Shown: positions 7,574-17,734, counted from the first letter of the stretch. The stretch is 64,000 nt of DNA from Shewanella sp. MTB7 (GCF_027571385.1 NZ_CP085636.1:3533501-3597500), one strand, 5' to 3'. Program-made: numbers and translations. The notes: generated from the sequence alone by a model not told the origin.

Positions 7574-7793
7574 CAGCAGTTTTTCTCGTTTGTGCGCATC
7601 CTATTACTCCCCTATAATTCATCTTGTTTTCAGGAAGTATCTGCTAGGCAGGTATGAAAACAAGAACTCTAAACTCATGTGTCTGACACGTGAGTTTATT
7701 TCCTGGTTCTTAAGCTTGACTTCCTTCCTTCAATTTGTTGATTGCAATTTATTTTTTGCGGCCTGCTTAAAAAATTAAGTGGGCTTTTTTTTT
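7574..7793 (+). ncRNA. predicted ~220-nt structured non-coding RNA
   Basis: No gene family is recognised. The predicted transcript contains three strong hairpins. Hairpin A is CTTGTTTTCA (7623-7632) with TGAAAACAAG (7655-7664), ten perfect pairs and a 22-base loop containing AGGAAG. Hairpin B is AAACTCATGTGT (7671-7682) with ACACGTGAGTTT (7686-7697), twelve pairs including one wobble, and a three-base loop. The third, GCCTGCTTAA/TTAAGTGGGC (7761-7784), is followed by nine T residues and is a textbook terminator. A 70-codon frame overlaps, but its ATG lies within or beside the -10 box, so it cannot be translated from this promoter. Boundaries are predicted from sequence only. Confidence 0.6.
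7760..7793 (+). terminator. intrinsic terminator of predicted RNA
   Basis: Stem GCCTGCTTAA/TTAAGTGGGC with an AAAA loop (7761-7784), then TTTTTTTTT (7785-7793). It reads on the plus strand and faces the motY terminator. Confidence 0.8.
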
Positions 7794-7829
7794 GCCTAAA
7801 ATTTCTCTTTATCAATTTTCTCACCCCAC

Positions 7830-7857
7830 AAAAAAGCCCAGCAATAAAAGCCGAGCC
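7830..7857 (-). terminator. motY terminator
   Basis: On the minus strand GCTCGGC-ttttatt-GCTGGGC followed by six T residues, about 35 bp past the motY stop codon. Confidence 0.75.
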
Positions 7858-7889
7858 CTCAAGTAAAACCAGAATTGTGATATAACGAG

Positions 7890-8759
7890 TTACATCGGTT
7901 TACTGATCCTGATAACAACACGTCGGTTACGTGCCCGTTCATCTATTGTCGCATTAGATGCAACATGATTACGTTCACCATGCCCTACCGTGTGGATACG
8001 ATCTTTAGTGATCCCTGCTGAGATAAAGAATGCTTTTACAGAATTAGCCCGTTCCTCTGATACCTTCTGGTTAATAGAGCGCCCACCATAGCTGTCTGTA
8101 TAGGCATCGATTAACACTAGTTCGACTTCAGGATCATAGGAAAGGTACTCTTGCACCTTAGCTATTTGTGCCTTGGCATAGCGAGTCAGTTCTTTACCGC
8201 CAAACTCATAGGTCAACACAGTAAAAGCAATATCATCAAAACTATAAGGTAACAGGCTTGCTAAACAAGATTTAAACTCACTGTATTTTCGATTAAAATT
8301 GACCGCTGACAAGCCAACCGCAATTTTATTACTGTGATTATACCAATCAGCATAATAGAAGGTCGGTTGCATACCTTGCTCAAGCTCAGATAGCATAGAC
8401 CAAGCTGCATTTCGAGGCACCTCGCCACTGAAGTATTTCTGATAAGTCAGCTCAGTGATCTCTTTAGAGAGCACGCCGGGACGCCAAGCAGGGGCTAAAC
8501 TCATCAGCTTGGCTTGGGTCACCTGATCCGGTTTCACCCACATATCTAAATTGAAAATCAGATTATGGTCTTTGCCAGCCTTACTGGTAAATACCGCTTT
8601 ACCATATGCGGGAATGTCATGTTCAAGACGACACATAATAGGCGTATTATCGCTTAACTTCCATTGGGATTGATCTAGTGACGCAACATAGTGGCGTAAT
8701 TCCGCACTCGTTGTCAGAGGCAAAAACAAAGTTAACACTAGCAATACTCTTAGCCACAT
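7890..8759 (-). CDS. motY: MotY, sodium-driven flagellar motor protein
   Basis: Component of the T ring of Na+-driven polar flagellar motors, which holds the stator at the basal body. The 289-residue product has a signal peptide (about 1-19, ending TTSA), an N-terminal MotY domain (about 20-160, starting ELRHYVASLDQSQWKL) and a C-terminal OmpA-like peptidoglycan-binding domain (about 165-289; DAYTDSYGGRSINQKVSEER, GHGERNHVASN). Length agrees with Vibrio MotY (about 293). It is divergent from rnt, an arrangement seen in Vibrio and Shewanella. Confidence 0.93.
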   Translation of the reverse strand: MWLRVLLVLTLFLPLTTSAELRHYVASLDQSQWKLSDNTPIMCRLEHDIPAYGKAVFTSKAGKDHNLIFNLDMWVKPDQVTQAKLMSLAPAWRPGVLSKEITELTYQKYFSGEVPRNAAWSMLSELEQGMQPTFYYADWYNHSNKIAVGLSAVNFNRKYSEFKSCLASLLPYSFDDIAFTVLTYEFGGKELTRYAKAQIAKVQEYLSYDPEVELVLIDAYTDSYGGRSINQKVSEERANSVKAFFISAGITKDRIHTVGHGERNHVASNATIDERARNRRVVIRISKPM

Positions 8760-8899
8760 ACAAAGTACTCTTATTTATTCTGTTACTTAGCGTATCGGCA
8801 CACTTTTACATACCTTTAGCTTATAAAATAACCGATCAAACATGACAGCAATAACCCGTTGCCTCATAATAGCCACCTGCTAACTATTTGGATATGTTA

Positions 8900-9574
8900 A
8901 TGAGCGAAATTTGCGACGCCAATAAATTAAGTCACCGTTTTCGAGGCTACTTCCCCGTTGTCATAGATGTTGAAACAGCGGGTTTTAATGCCCAAACTGA
9001 TGCGTTGCTTGAAATCGCCGTCACCATGCTAAAAATGGATGATGAAGGTATCCTAAGTTTAGACAATACTTTACATTTTAACATCGAACCTTTTGAAGGC
9101 TCGAATCTGGAACCGGAAGCTTTAGCATTTACAGGAATAGATCCGACTAACCCATTACGCGGTGCAGTAAGCGAAAAAGATGCCTTTCTAGAGATCTTCA
9201 AAGAAGTCAAAAAAGCCCAGAAGGCCGTTGGTTGCCATCGAAGCATTATCGTTGCCCATAATGCCGCCTTCGATCATGGCTTTGTGACTCAGGCCATTGA
9301 ACGCTGTGCCCTTAAACGTTCTCCTTTCCACCCGTTTGCAACCTTCGATACTGCAGCGCTTTCAGGTCTTGCTTTAGGTCATACTGTATTAGCTAAAGCC
9401 TGCTCAATAGCCGGGATCCCCTTTGATAATAATGAGGCTCACTCAGCACTGTACGATACTGAACGCACTGCAGAACTATTTTGTTTAATCGTCAACCGCT
9501 GGAAAGCGCTTGGTGGGTGGCCGTTGGCCATTAATGAAGAAAATCCCAAAGACAAGTGTAGCGAAAAATCTTAA
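8900..9574 (+). CDS. rnt: ribonuclease T
   Basis: DEDD-family 3'-5' exoribonuclease that trims tRNA and other stable RNA 3' ends, including the CCA terminus. Catalytic motifs are visible: DVETAG (ExoI), HNAAFDHGF (ExoII) and [14 protein letters not shown] (ExoIII, with His and Asp). The ATG at 8900 gives 224 residues, the usual length, and has GGA seven bases upstream; a TTG and an ATG in frame lie just upstream. Its substrates plausibly include the tRNA-Lys array products, but this is inference. Confidence 0.95.
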   Translation: MSEICDANKLSHRFRGYFPVVIDVETAGFNAQTDALLEIAVTMLKMDDEGILSLDNTLHFNIEPFEGSNLEPEALAFTGIDPTNPLRGAVSEKDAFLEIFKEVKKAQKAVGCHRSIIVAHNAAFDHGFVTQAIERCALKRSPFHPFATFDTAALSGLALGHTVLAKACSIAGIPFDNNEAHSALYDTERTAELFCLIVNRWKALGGWPLAINEENPKDKCSEKS

Positions 9575-9607
9575 CCTGCACCTTTTATCACTTAAGTAAA
9601 TAGACAC

Positions 9608-9637
9608 AAAAAAAGCTGCGATAAACGCAGCTTTTTT
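9608..9637. terminator. bidirectional terminator between rnt and the peroxiredoxin gene
   Basis: AAAAAAGCTGCGATAAACGCAGCTTTTTT: stem GCTGCG/CGCAGC with A and T tracts on both sides, between two convergent genes. Confidence 0.85.
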
Positions 9638-9667
9638 ATGCTTAAACAACTAATAATTATCTAAAAA

Positions 9668-10273
9668 TTATAGAGTGTCAGCATTGTCACTTAGGTAAGA
9701 AGCAACGCCTTCTGGACTAGCATCCATACCTTTGTCGCCTTTTTCCCAGCCAGCTGGGCAAACGTCACCGTGCTCTTCATGGAATTGAAGTGCATCGATC
9801 ATACGTAGCATCTCATCAACGTTACGACCTAATGGAAGATCGTTCACGACTTGGTGACGAACCATACCTTCTTTGTCGATAAGGAAAGAACCACGGAAAG
9901 CAACACCGGCTTCAGGATGTTCGACATCGTATGCTTTACAGATCTCATGCTTAACGTCAGCAACAAGAGTATACTGGACCGGGCCAATTCCGCCTTCAGC
10001 TACTGGCGTGTTACGCCATGCATTGTGAGTGAACTGTGAATCGATAGAAACACCAATCACTTCAACACCACGCTTCTTAAACTCTTCGATACGGTGATCG
10101 AAAGCAATCAGCTCAGATGGGCATACGAAAGTAAAATCAAGTGGGTAGAAAAAAACTACTGTTGGCTTACCTTTAATTGCTTCATAAAGGTTAAAGCTAT
10201 CAACGATTTCGCCATTACCCAGAACAGCTGCAGCAGTGAAGTCAGGTGCCGGGCGGCCTACTAATACGCTCAT
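9668..10273 (-). CDS. typical 2-Cys peroxiredoxin (AhpC/Prx1 type)
   Basis: Thiol peroxidase that reduces hydrogen peroxide and organic hydroperoxides in the cytoplasm. The 201-residue product has the peroxidatic Cys51 in PLDFTFVCPSE and the resolving Cys172 in GDVCPAGW. It also carries GGIG (94-97) and a C-terminal YL motif, the features linked to overoxidation-sensitive peroxiredoxins. The ATG at 10273 is preceded by GGAGATATAAA; the longer in-frame extension upstream is not expected to be translated. It is monocistronic; no ahpF lies beside it. A regulatory site was not identified. Confidence 0.93.
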   Translation of the reverse strand: MSVLVGRPAPDFTAAAVLGNGEIVDSFNLYEAIKGKPTVVFFYPLDFTFVCPSELIAFDHRIEEFKKRGVEVIGVSIDSQFTHNAWRNTPVAEGGIGPVQYTLVADVKHEICKAYDVEHPEAGVAFRGSFLIDKEGMVRHQVVNDLPLGRNVDEMLRMIDALQFHEEHGDVCPAGWEKGDKGMDASPEGVASYLSDNADTL

Positions 10274-10576
10274 TTTATATCTCCATCTATGGATTGAAAA
10301 ATCGTTTATCATTTTAAATCTTATCGCATTATAGGCACTGTTTACTGCTACACAAGTCAATAACACACCTTTTACTAAATATTCCTCTTTACGGTGCTTT
10401 TGTAGCCTTAATAACCTTTGTCATACTAGTGTTATTTACACTAAATACTTACTTACCCCCACAGTAAGTTAACAACTTATCGATTTAAGAAGAAAAAAAG
10501 CCTCTTTACTGGACAAGTCCACGTCTGCTAAGCAAAAATAACCGTCAATCTAACGAGTAGAAAAGAAAATATAGAT
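10274..10576. other. divergent intergenic region
   Basis: About 300 bp between the peroxiredoxin and antiporter-family starts. It must hold both promoters. I see no clear OxyR-type palindrome, repeat or RNA gene; the region is AT-rich with an A-tract at about 10492-10499. Confidence 0.4.
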
Positions 10577-11896
10577 ATGAACGCTGTTGTTATCGCGGTA
10601 TGCCTGATGTTGGGCCTTAGTTTAGCAAGGGTAAATGTCGTCATTGCACTTACCATCTCTGCATTAGTGGCAGGACTTGTTGGAGGCATGGATCTCCATC
10701 AAACGGTCGAAGCCTTTAATACTGGCCTTGGTGGAGGCGCGCAGATAGCCTTAAGTTATGCCTTACTCGGCGCTTTTGCGGTTGCATTATCCCATTCGGG
10801 CCTTACAACGCTAATTTCAAGCAAGGTCATCAGTTTATTAGGCAAAGAACAGAATAGCACTAACAACAACCGAGTTCGTTGGATACTACTGTTCGCTATT
10901 TTATCGATGGCTGTCGCCTCACAAAATATCTTACCTATCCATATTGCCTTTATCCCTATTCTGATCCCCCCGCTATTACATGTGATGTCTAAGCTTAAAA
11001 TGGATCGTCGTTTAGTGGCCTGTGTACTCACCTTTGGATTAGTGACCACCTATATGGTGCTACCAATAGGATTTGGTGGCATCTTTCTCTACGATATCTT
11101 ACTCACTAACTTAAACAGCAACAATTTGCTCGCGGTACGAGAGCAAGTCGCTCCCGCGATGATTATCCCAGCATTGGGCATGTTTTTTGGATTATTAGTC
11201 GCGGTATTTATCAGCTACCGTAAGCCTAGAGAATATAAAGAAGAACAGATCTTAGCAGTGGAACCTGAAGATGGCGTGAATCAGCGCAATATAATCATTG
11301 CAGTCATCGCAGTTCTTGCGACCTTAATTGTACAACTGTACACAGGCTCGATGATCTTCGGTGCATTGATCGGCTTTATCGTATTCAGTTTCTCGGGCGC
11401 ACTTAAGCATGTTGCCGATCAAGATATCTTCAACCAAGGCGTGCGCATGATGGCCAATATCGGCTTTATCATGATTTCCGCTGCAGGCTTTGCCGCCGTG
11501 ATCAAGGGAACCGGTGATGTCGCTAGTTTGGTAGAGATAATGAATAGTGCTATTGGTGATAATAAAGCGCTGGCAGCCTTCTTAATGTTACTGGTGGGTT
11601 TACTTATCACGATGGGAATTGGTTCATCATTTTCCACGATACCGATTATTGCCGCTATTTACGTACCTTTGGCGATGAGTTTCGGCTTTTCTATTGAAGC
11701 AACCATAGCCCTAGTTGGTACCGCTGCTGCGTTGGGGGATGCTGGGTCCCCTGCCTCTGAATCGACTTTAGGTCCGACAGCGGGTCTCAATGCTGATGGC
11801 CAACATGATCATATGAGAGACAGTGTTATCCCAACTTTTATCCACTACAACATCCCACTATTAGTGTTTGGTTGGATTGCCGCCATGGTACTTTAG
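10577..11896 (+). CDS. Na+/H+ antiporter family inner-membrane transporter (YuiF/NhaC-like)
   Basis: A 439-residue polytopic protein with about 10-12 membrane segments. The N-terminus ([24 protein letters not shown]) and the conserved stretches [32 protein letters not shown] and [23 protein letters not shown] place it in the Na+/H+ antiporter (PF13726/NhaC-like) family. Members are variously proposed to move sodium, protons or amino acids such as histidine; the substrate cannot be decided from sequence. It is a single-gene unit ending at a terminator shared with upp. Confidence 0.75.
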   Translation: MNAVVIAVCLMLGLSLARVNVVIALTISALVAGLVGGMDLHQTVEAFNTGLGGGAQIALSYALLGAFAVALSHSGLTTLISSKVISLLGKEQNSTNNNRVRWILLFAILSMAVASQNILPIHIAFIPILIPPLLHVMSKLKMDRRLVACVLTFGLVTTYMVLPIGFGGIFLYDILLTNLNSNNLLAVREQVAPAMIIPALGMFFGLLVAVFISYRKPREYKEEQILAVEPEDGVNQRNIIIAVIAVLATLIVQLYTGSMIFGALIGFIVFSFSGALKHVADQDIFNQGVRMMANIGFIMISAAGFAAVIKGTGDVASLVEIMNSAIGDNKALAAFLMLLVGLLITMGIGSSFSTIPIIAAIYVPLAMSFGFSIEATIALVGTAAALGDAGSPASESTLGPTAGLNADGQHDHMRDSVIPTFIHYNIPLLVFGWIAAMVL

Positions 11897-11960
11897 ACTT
11901 TCGTAGATGGTGCAAGGCTAGATTAATAACAGGTTCTAGTTTTAGGCAAAAATGAAAACA

Positions 11961-11985
11961 AAAAAGGAGCCATTTGGCTCCTTTT
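11961..11985. terminator. bidirectional terminator
   Basis: AAAAAGGAGCCATTTGGCTCCTTTT: stem AAGGAGCC/GGCTCCTT flanked by A and T tracts, between the convergent antiporter-family gene and upp. Confidence 0.85.
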
Positions 11986-12019
11986 CTATTGATAAACTTG
12001 AGGTCGGTCTATATCGTGA

Positions 12020-12646
12020 TTATTTAGTACCGAAAATCTTATCGCCTGCATCACCTAGGCCAGGAAGGATATAACCTTGCTCGTTGAGGCAATCATCAAT
12101 AGATGCGGTGTAAAGTTCGATATCTGGATGAGCTTTTTCAAGCGCCGCAACCCCTTCAGGTGCAGCAACTAACACAAGCGCTTTAATCGAAGTACAACCA
12201 CGCGCTTTTAACAGATCGATAGTAGAGATCATTGAACCACCTGTCGCCAACATAGGATCAACAACCAAGGCAATACGAGAAGGCATATCACTGGCAAGCT
12301 TTTCAAAATAAGGAACGGGCTCGAGTGTCTCTTCGTCGCGGTACATTCCTACAACAGAGATACGAGCACTTGGGATATGCTCTAACACGCCATCCATCAT
12401 ACCAAGACCTGCACGAAGAATAGGCACAACCGTGACCTTCTTACCTTTGATCTGCTCAACTTCAACAGGGCCATTCCAACCTTCGATAGTCACGGTTTCA
12501 GTTTCAAAATCAGCGGTTGCTTCATAAGTTAAAAGACTACCCACTTCAGCAGCCAGTTCACGAAAACGTTTAGTGCTGATATCACCTTCACGCATTAACC
12601 CGATTTTATGACGAACTAAAGGATGTTTAACTTCGACAACTTTCAT
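12020..12646 (-). CDS. upp: uracil phosphoribosyltransferase
   Basis: Pyrimidine salvage enzyme converting uracil and PRPP to UMP. The 208-residue product shows the family opening [18 protein letters not shown], the PRPP-binding loop [11 protein letters not shown] and the uracil-binding C-terminus [18 protein letters not shown]. Length equals E. coli Upp (208). AGGAG(A)AG lies just before the ATG. It is divergent from purM, the same relative arrangement as in enterobacteria. Confidence 0.97.
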   Translation of the reverse strand: MKVVEVKHPLVRHKIGLMREGDISTKRFRELAAEVGSLLTYEATADFETETVTIEGWNGPVEVEQIKGKKVTVVPILRAGLGMMDGVLEHIPSARISVVGMYRDEETLEPVPYFEKLASDMPSRIALVVDPMLATGGSMISTIDLLKARGCTSIKALVLVAAPEGVAALEKAHPDIELYTASIDDCLNEQGYILPGLGDAGDKIFGTK

Positions 12647-12860
12647 CTTCTTCTCCTGATTTTTTTACATTACAACAAGCAAATTCAGCAGATTTTAGTG
12701 TATTTGTCCGCAATGGAAAACATAAAGTTTTAAAAACCCAATAAATCGTGAGCTATGTCAGGTCTTATATCTGCATTCAACCCCTTTCGAGTGATGACAC
12801 AAGCTGTTAGAATAGCGCCGAATAAAATCCAATAACAATTCTGTACCCGAGAGGATCTTC

Positions 12861-13898
12861 GTGAGCACTCCTACCCAACTAAGCTATAAAGATGCAGGTG
12901 TTGATATTGACGCCGGAAATGCACTTGTTGATAATATTAAGACTGCCGTGAAACGTACCCACCGTCCAGAAGTTATGGGCAATCTAGGTGGATTTGGTGC
13001 TCTGTGTGAGTTACCAACTAAATACAAGCACCCGGTTCTGGTTTCTGGCACCGATGGTGTTGGTACTAAGTTGAGATTAGCCATTGACTACAAAAAACAC
13101 GATACGGTCGGTATCGATCTTGTTGCTATGTGCTCTAACGATTTAATTGTATCTGGTGCTGAGCCACTTTTCTTCCTCGACTACTATGCCACAGGCAAAC
13201 TAGACGTTGATGCGGCGACAGCTGTCATTAAAGGTATTGCAGAGGGTTGTGTTCAATCTGGCTGCGCCTTAATCGGTGGCGAAACAGCTGAAATGCCAGG
13301 CATGTATGAAGGCGATGATTACGACTTAGCAGGCTTCTGTGTTGGCGTTGTCGAAAAAGCAGACATTATCGATGGCACTAAAGTGGTTGCCGGTGATTCT
13401 CTTATCGCACTTGGTGCAAGCGGACCACATTCAAATGGCTTTTCTCTTATCCGCAAGGTACTAGAAATCAGCGGCACAGATCCAGAGCAAGAGCTTGAGG
13501 GAAAGGCCTTAATTGACCATCTACTAGAGCCTACAAAAATTTATGTGAAGTCATTGCTTAAACTGATTGAACAATCAGATATACATGCAATGGCACACAT
13601 CACGGGCGGTGGATTCTGGGAAAATATCCCACGTGTACTGCCTGATGATTGTAAAGCGGTTATCCAAGGTGATTCGTGGCAGTGGCCTAGCATCTTCAAC
13701 TGGCTAATGGAAAACGGCAACATCGCAGAATTTGAGATGTACCGTACATTCAACTGTGGTGTTGGCATGGTCGTCGCGCTTCCGAGTGACAAAGTTGAAG
13801 CCGCGCTTGCATTGCTAAATGCTGAAGGCGAAAAAGCTTGGTTAATTGGTAAAATAGCCAATCGCAATGACAATGAAGAGCAAGTGGAGATCCTGTAA
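12861..13898 (+). CDS. purM: phosphoribosylformylglycinamidine cyclo-ligase (AIR synthetase)
   Basis: Fifth step of purine synthesis: ATP-dependent closure of FGAM to AIR. The 345-residue product carries [15 protein letters not shown] near the N-terminus, [23 protein letters not shown] and [15 protein letters not shown]. The start is GTG at 12861 with GAGGA about six bases upstream. It overlaps purN by one base (TAATG), so the pair is translationally coupled. I looked for a PurR operator upstream and saw no convincing one. Confidence 0.97.
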   Translation: MSTPTQLSYKDAGVDIDAGNALVDNIKTAVKRTHRPEVMGNLGGFGALCELPTKYKHPVLVSGTDGVGTKLRLAIDYKKHDTVGIDLVAMCSNDLIVSGAEPLFFLDYYATGKLDVDAATAVIKGIAEGCVQSGCALIGGETAEMPGMYEGDDYDLAGFCVGVVEKADIIDGTKVVAGDSLIALGASGPHSNGFSLIRKVLEISGTDPEQELEGKALIDHLLEPTKIYVKSLLKLIEQSDIHAMAHITGGGFWENIPRVLPDDCKAVIQGDSWQWPSIFNWLMENGNIAEFEMYRTFNCGVGMVVALPSDKVEAALALLNAEGEKAWLIGKIANRNDNEEQVEIL

Positions 13899-14542
13899 TG
13901 CCTGTTAGCTGTCGCGTATTAGTCTTGATCTCAGGTAATGGCAGTAATTTACAAGCCATTATCGACGGATGCGATGATAACCTTCAAGCTGGTGTAGTGG
14001 GTGTTATCAGTAATAAACCCGACGCTTATGGCCTGATCCGCGCTCACCAAAGTGAGATTGATACCAGCTGTGTAATAGCTTATCAAGACGAAACTCGAAT
14101 TGAGTATGACGCCAGATTGAAACTTGCTATCGATAAGTACCAACCGGATCTTATTGTACTTGCTGGTTTTATGCGCATACTCAGCGATGAGTTTGTACAA
14201 GGCTTTGAAGGAAAGATGATCAACATCCATCCTTCACTCTTGCCTAAGTACACCGGACTGCATACCCATCAACGTGCTATCGATGCCAAAGACAAAGTAC
14301 ACGGTGTTAGCGTGCATTTTGTCACACCAGAGCTCGACTCTGGCCCGGTTATTCTTCAAGCTAAAGTGCCTGTTTATGAAGAAGACACTTGTGAGGTACT
14401 TGCACTGCGTGTTAACGAACAAGAGCATGCTATTTATCCTCTGGTCGTTAAATGGTTCAGCCAAAATAGACTAACGATGCTCAATGGTAAAGCTGTACTT
14501 GATAGCGCAGAACTAGGCGCAGCAGGTTACGCGGTCGATTAA
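13898..14542 (+). CDS. purN: phosphoribosylglycinamide formyltransferase
   Basis: Third purine-synthesis step: transfers a formyl group from 10-formyltetrahydrofolate to GAR. The 214-residue product has the N-terminal RVLVLISGNGSNLQAIIDG, the catalytic Asn/His region INIHPSLLPKYTGLHTH and the folate-loop Asp in VTPELDSGPVI. Family length is about 212. Second gene of the purMN operon, followed by a strong terminator. Confidence 0.97.
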   Translation: MPVSCRVLVLISGNGSNLQAIIDGCDDNLQAGVVGVISNKPDAYGLIRAHQSEIDTSCVIAYQDETRIEYDARLKLAIDKYQPDLIVLAGFMRILSDEFVQGFEGKMINIHPSLLPKYTGLHTHQRAIDAKDKVHGVSVHFVTPELDSGPVILQAKVPVYEEDTCEVLALRVNEQEHAIYPLVVKWFSQNRLTMLNGKAVLDSAELGAAGYAVD

Positions 14543-14586
14543 ACGAAATAAAGGTGTGAAAGCACTCATTCTCGAATCTATTCATC

Positions 14587-14620
14587 TAAAAAAGCTAAGA
14601 GGAAACTCTTAGCTTTTTTA
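14587..14620 (+). terminator. purMN terminator
   Basis: AAAAAAGCTAAGAGGAAACTCTTAGCTTTTTTA: ten-pair stem AAGCTAAGAG/CTCTTAGCTT, loop GAAA-like, and T tract. Confidence 0.88.
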
Positions 14621-14773
14621 TTATCCCCGAATTCACATCACCTCATATAACGAAGCCTAATTTTTATCACAAAGCTGTTGTACTCCCGCCTAAATTGGTT
14701 TTATATAAAGACAGATAAACAGATCGCTTTCACAGCAATTTTTTCAAACAGAACCGTAAACCGAGAACCATTA

Positions 14774-15520
14774 ATGAAAAATATTATTTGCGACATCGAC
14801 GGCGTTTTACTGCATGACAATCAATTAATCCCCGGCAGTGACAAATTCATCCAACGTGTGCTTGAGCAAGGTAACCCACTGGTTGTGTTAACTAATTATC
14901 CAGTACAGACAGGTAAAGATCTACAAAATAGACTTGGAGCTGCAGGCATTAAGATCCCTGAAGAGTGTTTCTATACCTCAGCGATGGCCACGGCAGATTT
15001 TCTGAAACATCAAACGGGCAATAAAGCCTACGTGATTGGCGAAGGCGCGCTCACCCACGAGCTTTACAAAGCCGGCTTTACCATCACCGATATAAACCCA
15101 GATTTTGTGATCGTCGGTGAAACCCGTTCTTACAACTGGGAGATGATCCATAAAGCCGCTAAGTTTGTTGCTGAAGGCGCCAGATTTATCGCCACAAACC
15201 CAGATACCCACGGCCCATCCTTTAGCCCTGCTTGCGGAGCTCTATGTGCTCCCATCGAGCGTATTACTGGCCGCATGCCTTTTTATGTTGGTAAGCCCAG
15301 TTCGTGGATAATTCGTTCAGCGCTGAACCATATCGATGGTCACTCAGACAATACCATCATTATCGGTGACAACATGAAAACCGATATTTTGGCAGGATTC
15401 CAAGCAGGTCTTGAAACCGTACTTGTTACCAGTGGCGTCAGCCAACTCAGAGATGTTGAACTAGAACCGTTCAGACCCAATCACATCTTCGCCTGCGCTG
15501 GTGACATTGACGTGGTGTAA
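14774..15520 (+). CDS. nagD: NagD-type ribonucleotide monophosphatase (HAD family)
   Basis: HAD phosphatase; E. coli NagD dephosphorylates UMP and GMP preferentially. The 248-residue product matches NagD throughout: nucleophile motif ICDIDGVLLHDN, motif II LTNYPVQTG, cap segment YTSAMATADFL and motif IV IIGDNMKTDILAGFQAG. I chose the ATG at 14774 because alignment to NagD starts there; the preceding 32 codons lack family similarity. asnB lies two genes downstream, as in E. coli where nagD neighbours asnB, but the other nag genes are absent here. Confidence 0.93.
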   Translation: MKNIICDIDGVLLHDNQLIPGSDKFIQRVLEQGNPLVVLTNYPVQTGKDLQNRLGAAGIKIPEECFYTSAMATADFLKHQTGNKAYVIGEGALTHELYKAGFTITDINPDFVIVGETRSYNWEMIHKAAKFVAEGARFIATNPDTHGPSFSPACGALCAPIERITGRMPFYVGKPSSWIIRSALNHIDGHSDNTIIIGDNMKTDILAGFQAGLETVLVTSGVSQLRDVELEPFRPNHIFACAGDIDVV

Positions 15521-15690
15521 ACAAGACTATAATTGGCAATACTAAGATACACATTTATCAGAACTAAAATCGCCAGTCCACTTGTCAAAGTGGGCCGTTT
15601 ACATTCATTATGCAACTTACTTTATAGCGAATAGCTAGTCTCTTTACCCTTTGTAAAGGTAAACCAATAATAACAAGAATAGGATGCCCC

Positions 15691-17397
15691 ATGCGATTAC
15701 TGCTTTCTGTATCGGCCATTGTACTGCTCAGTGCCTGTGGCCAACAAGTAACAGAACCTCAGTCTCAAGTTCAATCACAAATTCAAGTTAATCCCACAGA
15801 AAAAACCCAAGTTAAGTTCGATGAAGCCCGATTTCGCGAGGACATTAAAACTCTGTCATCGGATAAGTTTGAGGGACGTGCACCCACCACTCATGGTGAA
15901 AAGCTCACTCTTGAGTACTTAACATCGGCTTTTAAAGAGATGGGATTAACCGGTGCAAATAAAGGCGGCTTTTTACAAACCGTCCCTATGGTGAGTTACA
16001 CCGCAGCTGAAGAGCAAAAGATTAGCCTCGCAGGCATCGAACTTACGCATCGTAAAGATGTGGTTATAGGCAGTCGTCATGATAACGGTGGTGTCGATAT
16101 TAAAGATGCTCCCTTAGTATTCGTCGGATATGGTATCACTGCACCAGAGTACGATTGGGATGATTATCAAGGTATCGATATGACGGGAAAGATTGCCGTC
16201 ATGCTAGTCAATGATCCCGGCTTTGCTAGACCAGACTCAGGCCTGTTTAACGGTAAAACCATGACCTACTACGGACGATGGGATTACAAGTATAAAGAAG
16301 CGAGTGATCACGGCGCATTAGGTGCGATTATTATCCATGACACCGCGCCAGCCTCTTACCCTTGGTCTGTTGTCGAGAATAGCTGGACAGGTGCGCAGCA
16401 AGACTTAGTTCAAAGTAAGGAGCAGCAGGAGAAACGAGTCCAAGTTGAAGGTTGGATCACTTTAGATGTAGCAACACAGCTATTCACTCAATCTGGATTA
16501 TCATTGCCAGAGATGATGGCTCAAGCTGCTAACGGAGCCCTCAATTTCCCCCTTAAACAAACTGCCAATATTCAATTTGCTAACAAGGCTGAATATGCTG
16601 ATAGCTACAATGTGGTTGCGACACTACCGGGCAATAAAACCCCAGATGAACAGATCCTCTTTTCAGCTCATTGGGATCATATCGGTGTAGATGCAAGTAA
16701 AGAGGGAGATCAAATCTATAATGGTGCACTTGATAATGCCTCTGGCACCGCGGGTATTTTAGAGATAGCGCGTCAATTTGCCCAACAAGCCCAAAATGGT
16801 CATCCATCAGATCGCTCTATCACCTTTATCGCTACCACAGGTGAAGAGCAAGGATTGCTCGGCTCTCGTTACTACGTTGCCAATCCGCTCTACCCTATCG
16901 ACAAGTCAGTTGCGGTATTTAACCTCGACAGCACCAATATCTATGGCAGAACCAGTGATTACACCATTGTCGGTAAAGGTAAGTCGGAACTCGAGGAGTA
17001 CCTTATTAAGGCATTAGAACCACTACAGCGCACAGCAAAAGCTGAGAAGCATCCTGAATCTGGTGGTTTTTTCCGCTCAGATCATTTCAGCTTTGCACAA
17101 AAAGGCATTCCAGCAGTCTTTGCCGGCGGTGGCAGCCAACCGATCGATGAAGCCACCAGCCAATACAAAGCTAAGATGAAGGCAATAATGAAGGGTTGTT
17201 ATCACAACACCTGTGATGAATACCGAGACGATTGGGATCTCAGTGGTGCGCTAGAAGATATAGGCGTTTATTTCGACGCGGCTCACGCACTGGCTAACAG
17301 TAATGACTGGCCTGGTTACTATGAAGGAACCGAATTTCATAGTCTGCGAGCCGCCAAATTAACCAAAGCTCAAACCACTGCAAAAGCAGAGGAGTAA
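15691..17397 (+). CDS. M28-family metallopeptidase lipoprotein
   Basis: A 568-residue secreted zinc aminopeptidase-like enzyme. The N-terminus has a lipoprotein signal with lipobox LLSAC (Cys16). A PA-type insert spans about residues 130-280 (LVFVGYGITAPEYDWDDYQG, GKIAVMLVNDPGF). The M28 catalytic region follows: SAHWDHIGV (metal His and Asp), GALDNASGTAGILEIA (bridging Asp), ATTGEEQGLLGS (catalytic Glu) and a late His in RSDHFSFAQKGIPAVF. AGGATGCCCC gives a good ribosome site for the ATG at 15691. The substrate is unknown; periplasmic or outer-membrane peptide degradation is likely. Confidence 0.9.
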   Translation: MRLLLSVSAIVLLSACGQQVTEPQSQVQSQIQVNPTEKTQVKFDEARFREDIKTLSSDKFEGRAPTTHGEKLTLEYLTSAFKEMGLTGANKGGFLQTVPMVSYTAAEEQKISLAGIELTHRKDVVIGSRHDNGGVDIKDAPLVFVGYGITAPEYDWDDYQGIDMTGKIAVMLVNDPGFARPDSGLFNGKTMTYYGRWDYKYKEASDHGALGAIIIHDTAPASYPWSVVENSWTGAQQDLVQSKEQQEKRVQVEGWITLDVATQLFTQSGLSLPEMMAQAANGALNFPLKQTANIQFANKAEYADSYNVVATLPGNKTPDEQILFSAHWDHIGVDASKEGDQIYNGALDNASGTAGILEIARQFAQQAQNGHPSDRSITFIATTGEEQGLLGSRYYVANPLYPIDKSVAVFNLDSTNIYGRTSDYTIVGKGKSELEEYLIKALEPLQRTAKAEKHPESGGFFRSDHFSFAQKGIPAVFAGGGSQPIDEATSQYKAKMKAIMKGCYHNTCDEYRDDWDLSGALEDIGVYFDAAHALANSNDWPGYYEGTEFHSLRAAKLTKAQTTAKAEE

Positions 17398-17418
17398 CGC
17401 TTAATTTTTAGCAACAAA

Positions 17419-17444
17419 ACACGCCTAGCCTAGCTGGGCGTTTA
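17419..17444 (+). terminator. terminator after the M28 peptidase gene
   Basis: AAACACGCCTAGCCTAGCTGGGCGTTTATTTT: hairpin ACGCCTAGC/GCTGGGCGT with a short loop and T-rich tail. Confidence 0.7.
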
Positions 17445-17734
17445 TTTTCAAACACTTCATCATTAAAAAATATCTTTTTCGCAACTTTTCAAACTACTAA
17501 CTATCGATTATCAAAAGATAAATTAAAGAAGCCTCAACAACCAAAAAAAACACATTCATCATTAAATTCGTGCTTAAACTAGAGATTCAATAACATCATC
17601 TTTATAAAAATAAATTAAACAACGCATCTTAACCATTTTTACCGATGATTTATCATTTTAATATTTGGCAAACTCAACATTTAATGGCACAGTAATACTT
17701 AATTGAGATTTACACCGTTTTTTGGAGCTAGCCT
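17445..17734. other. AT-rich upstream region of asnB
   Basis: No gene seen. Very AT-rich DNA with several A-tracts, expected to contain the asnB promoter. The ribosome site GGAGCTAGCCT precedes the asnB ATG. Confidence 0.4.

Noticed and set aside
7566..7778. 70-codon plus-strand ORF (MNHSSFSRL...)
   Set aside because: Its ATG overlaps the predicted -10 box and the frame runs through two strong hairpins and into the terminator; no ribosome site. An RNA gene explains the region better.
10274..10576. OxyR site for the peroxiredoxin gene
   Set aside because: No spaced ATAG/CTAT pattern good enough to name was seen.
12647..12860. PurR operator between upp and purM
   Set aside because: I looked for the ACGCAAACGTTTGCGT-type palindrome; only weak half-matches are present.
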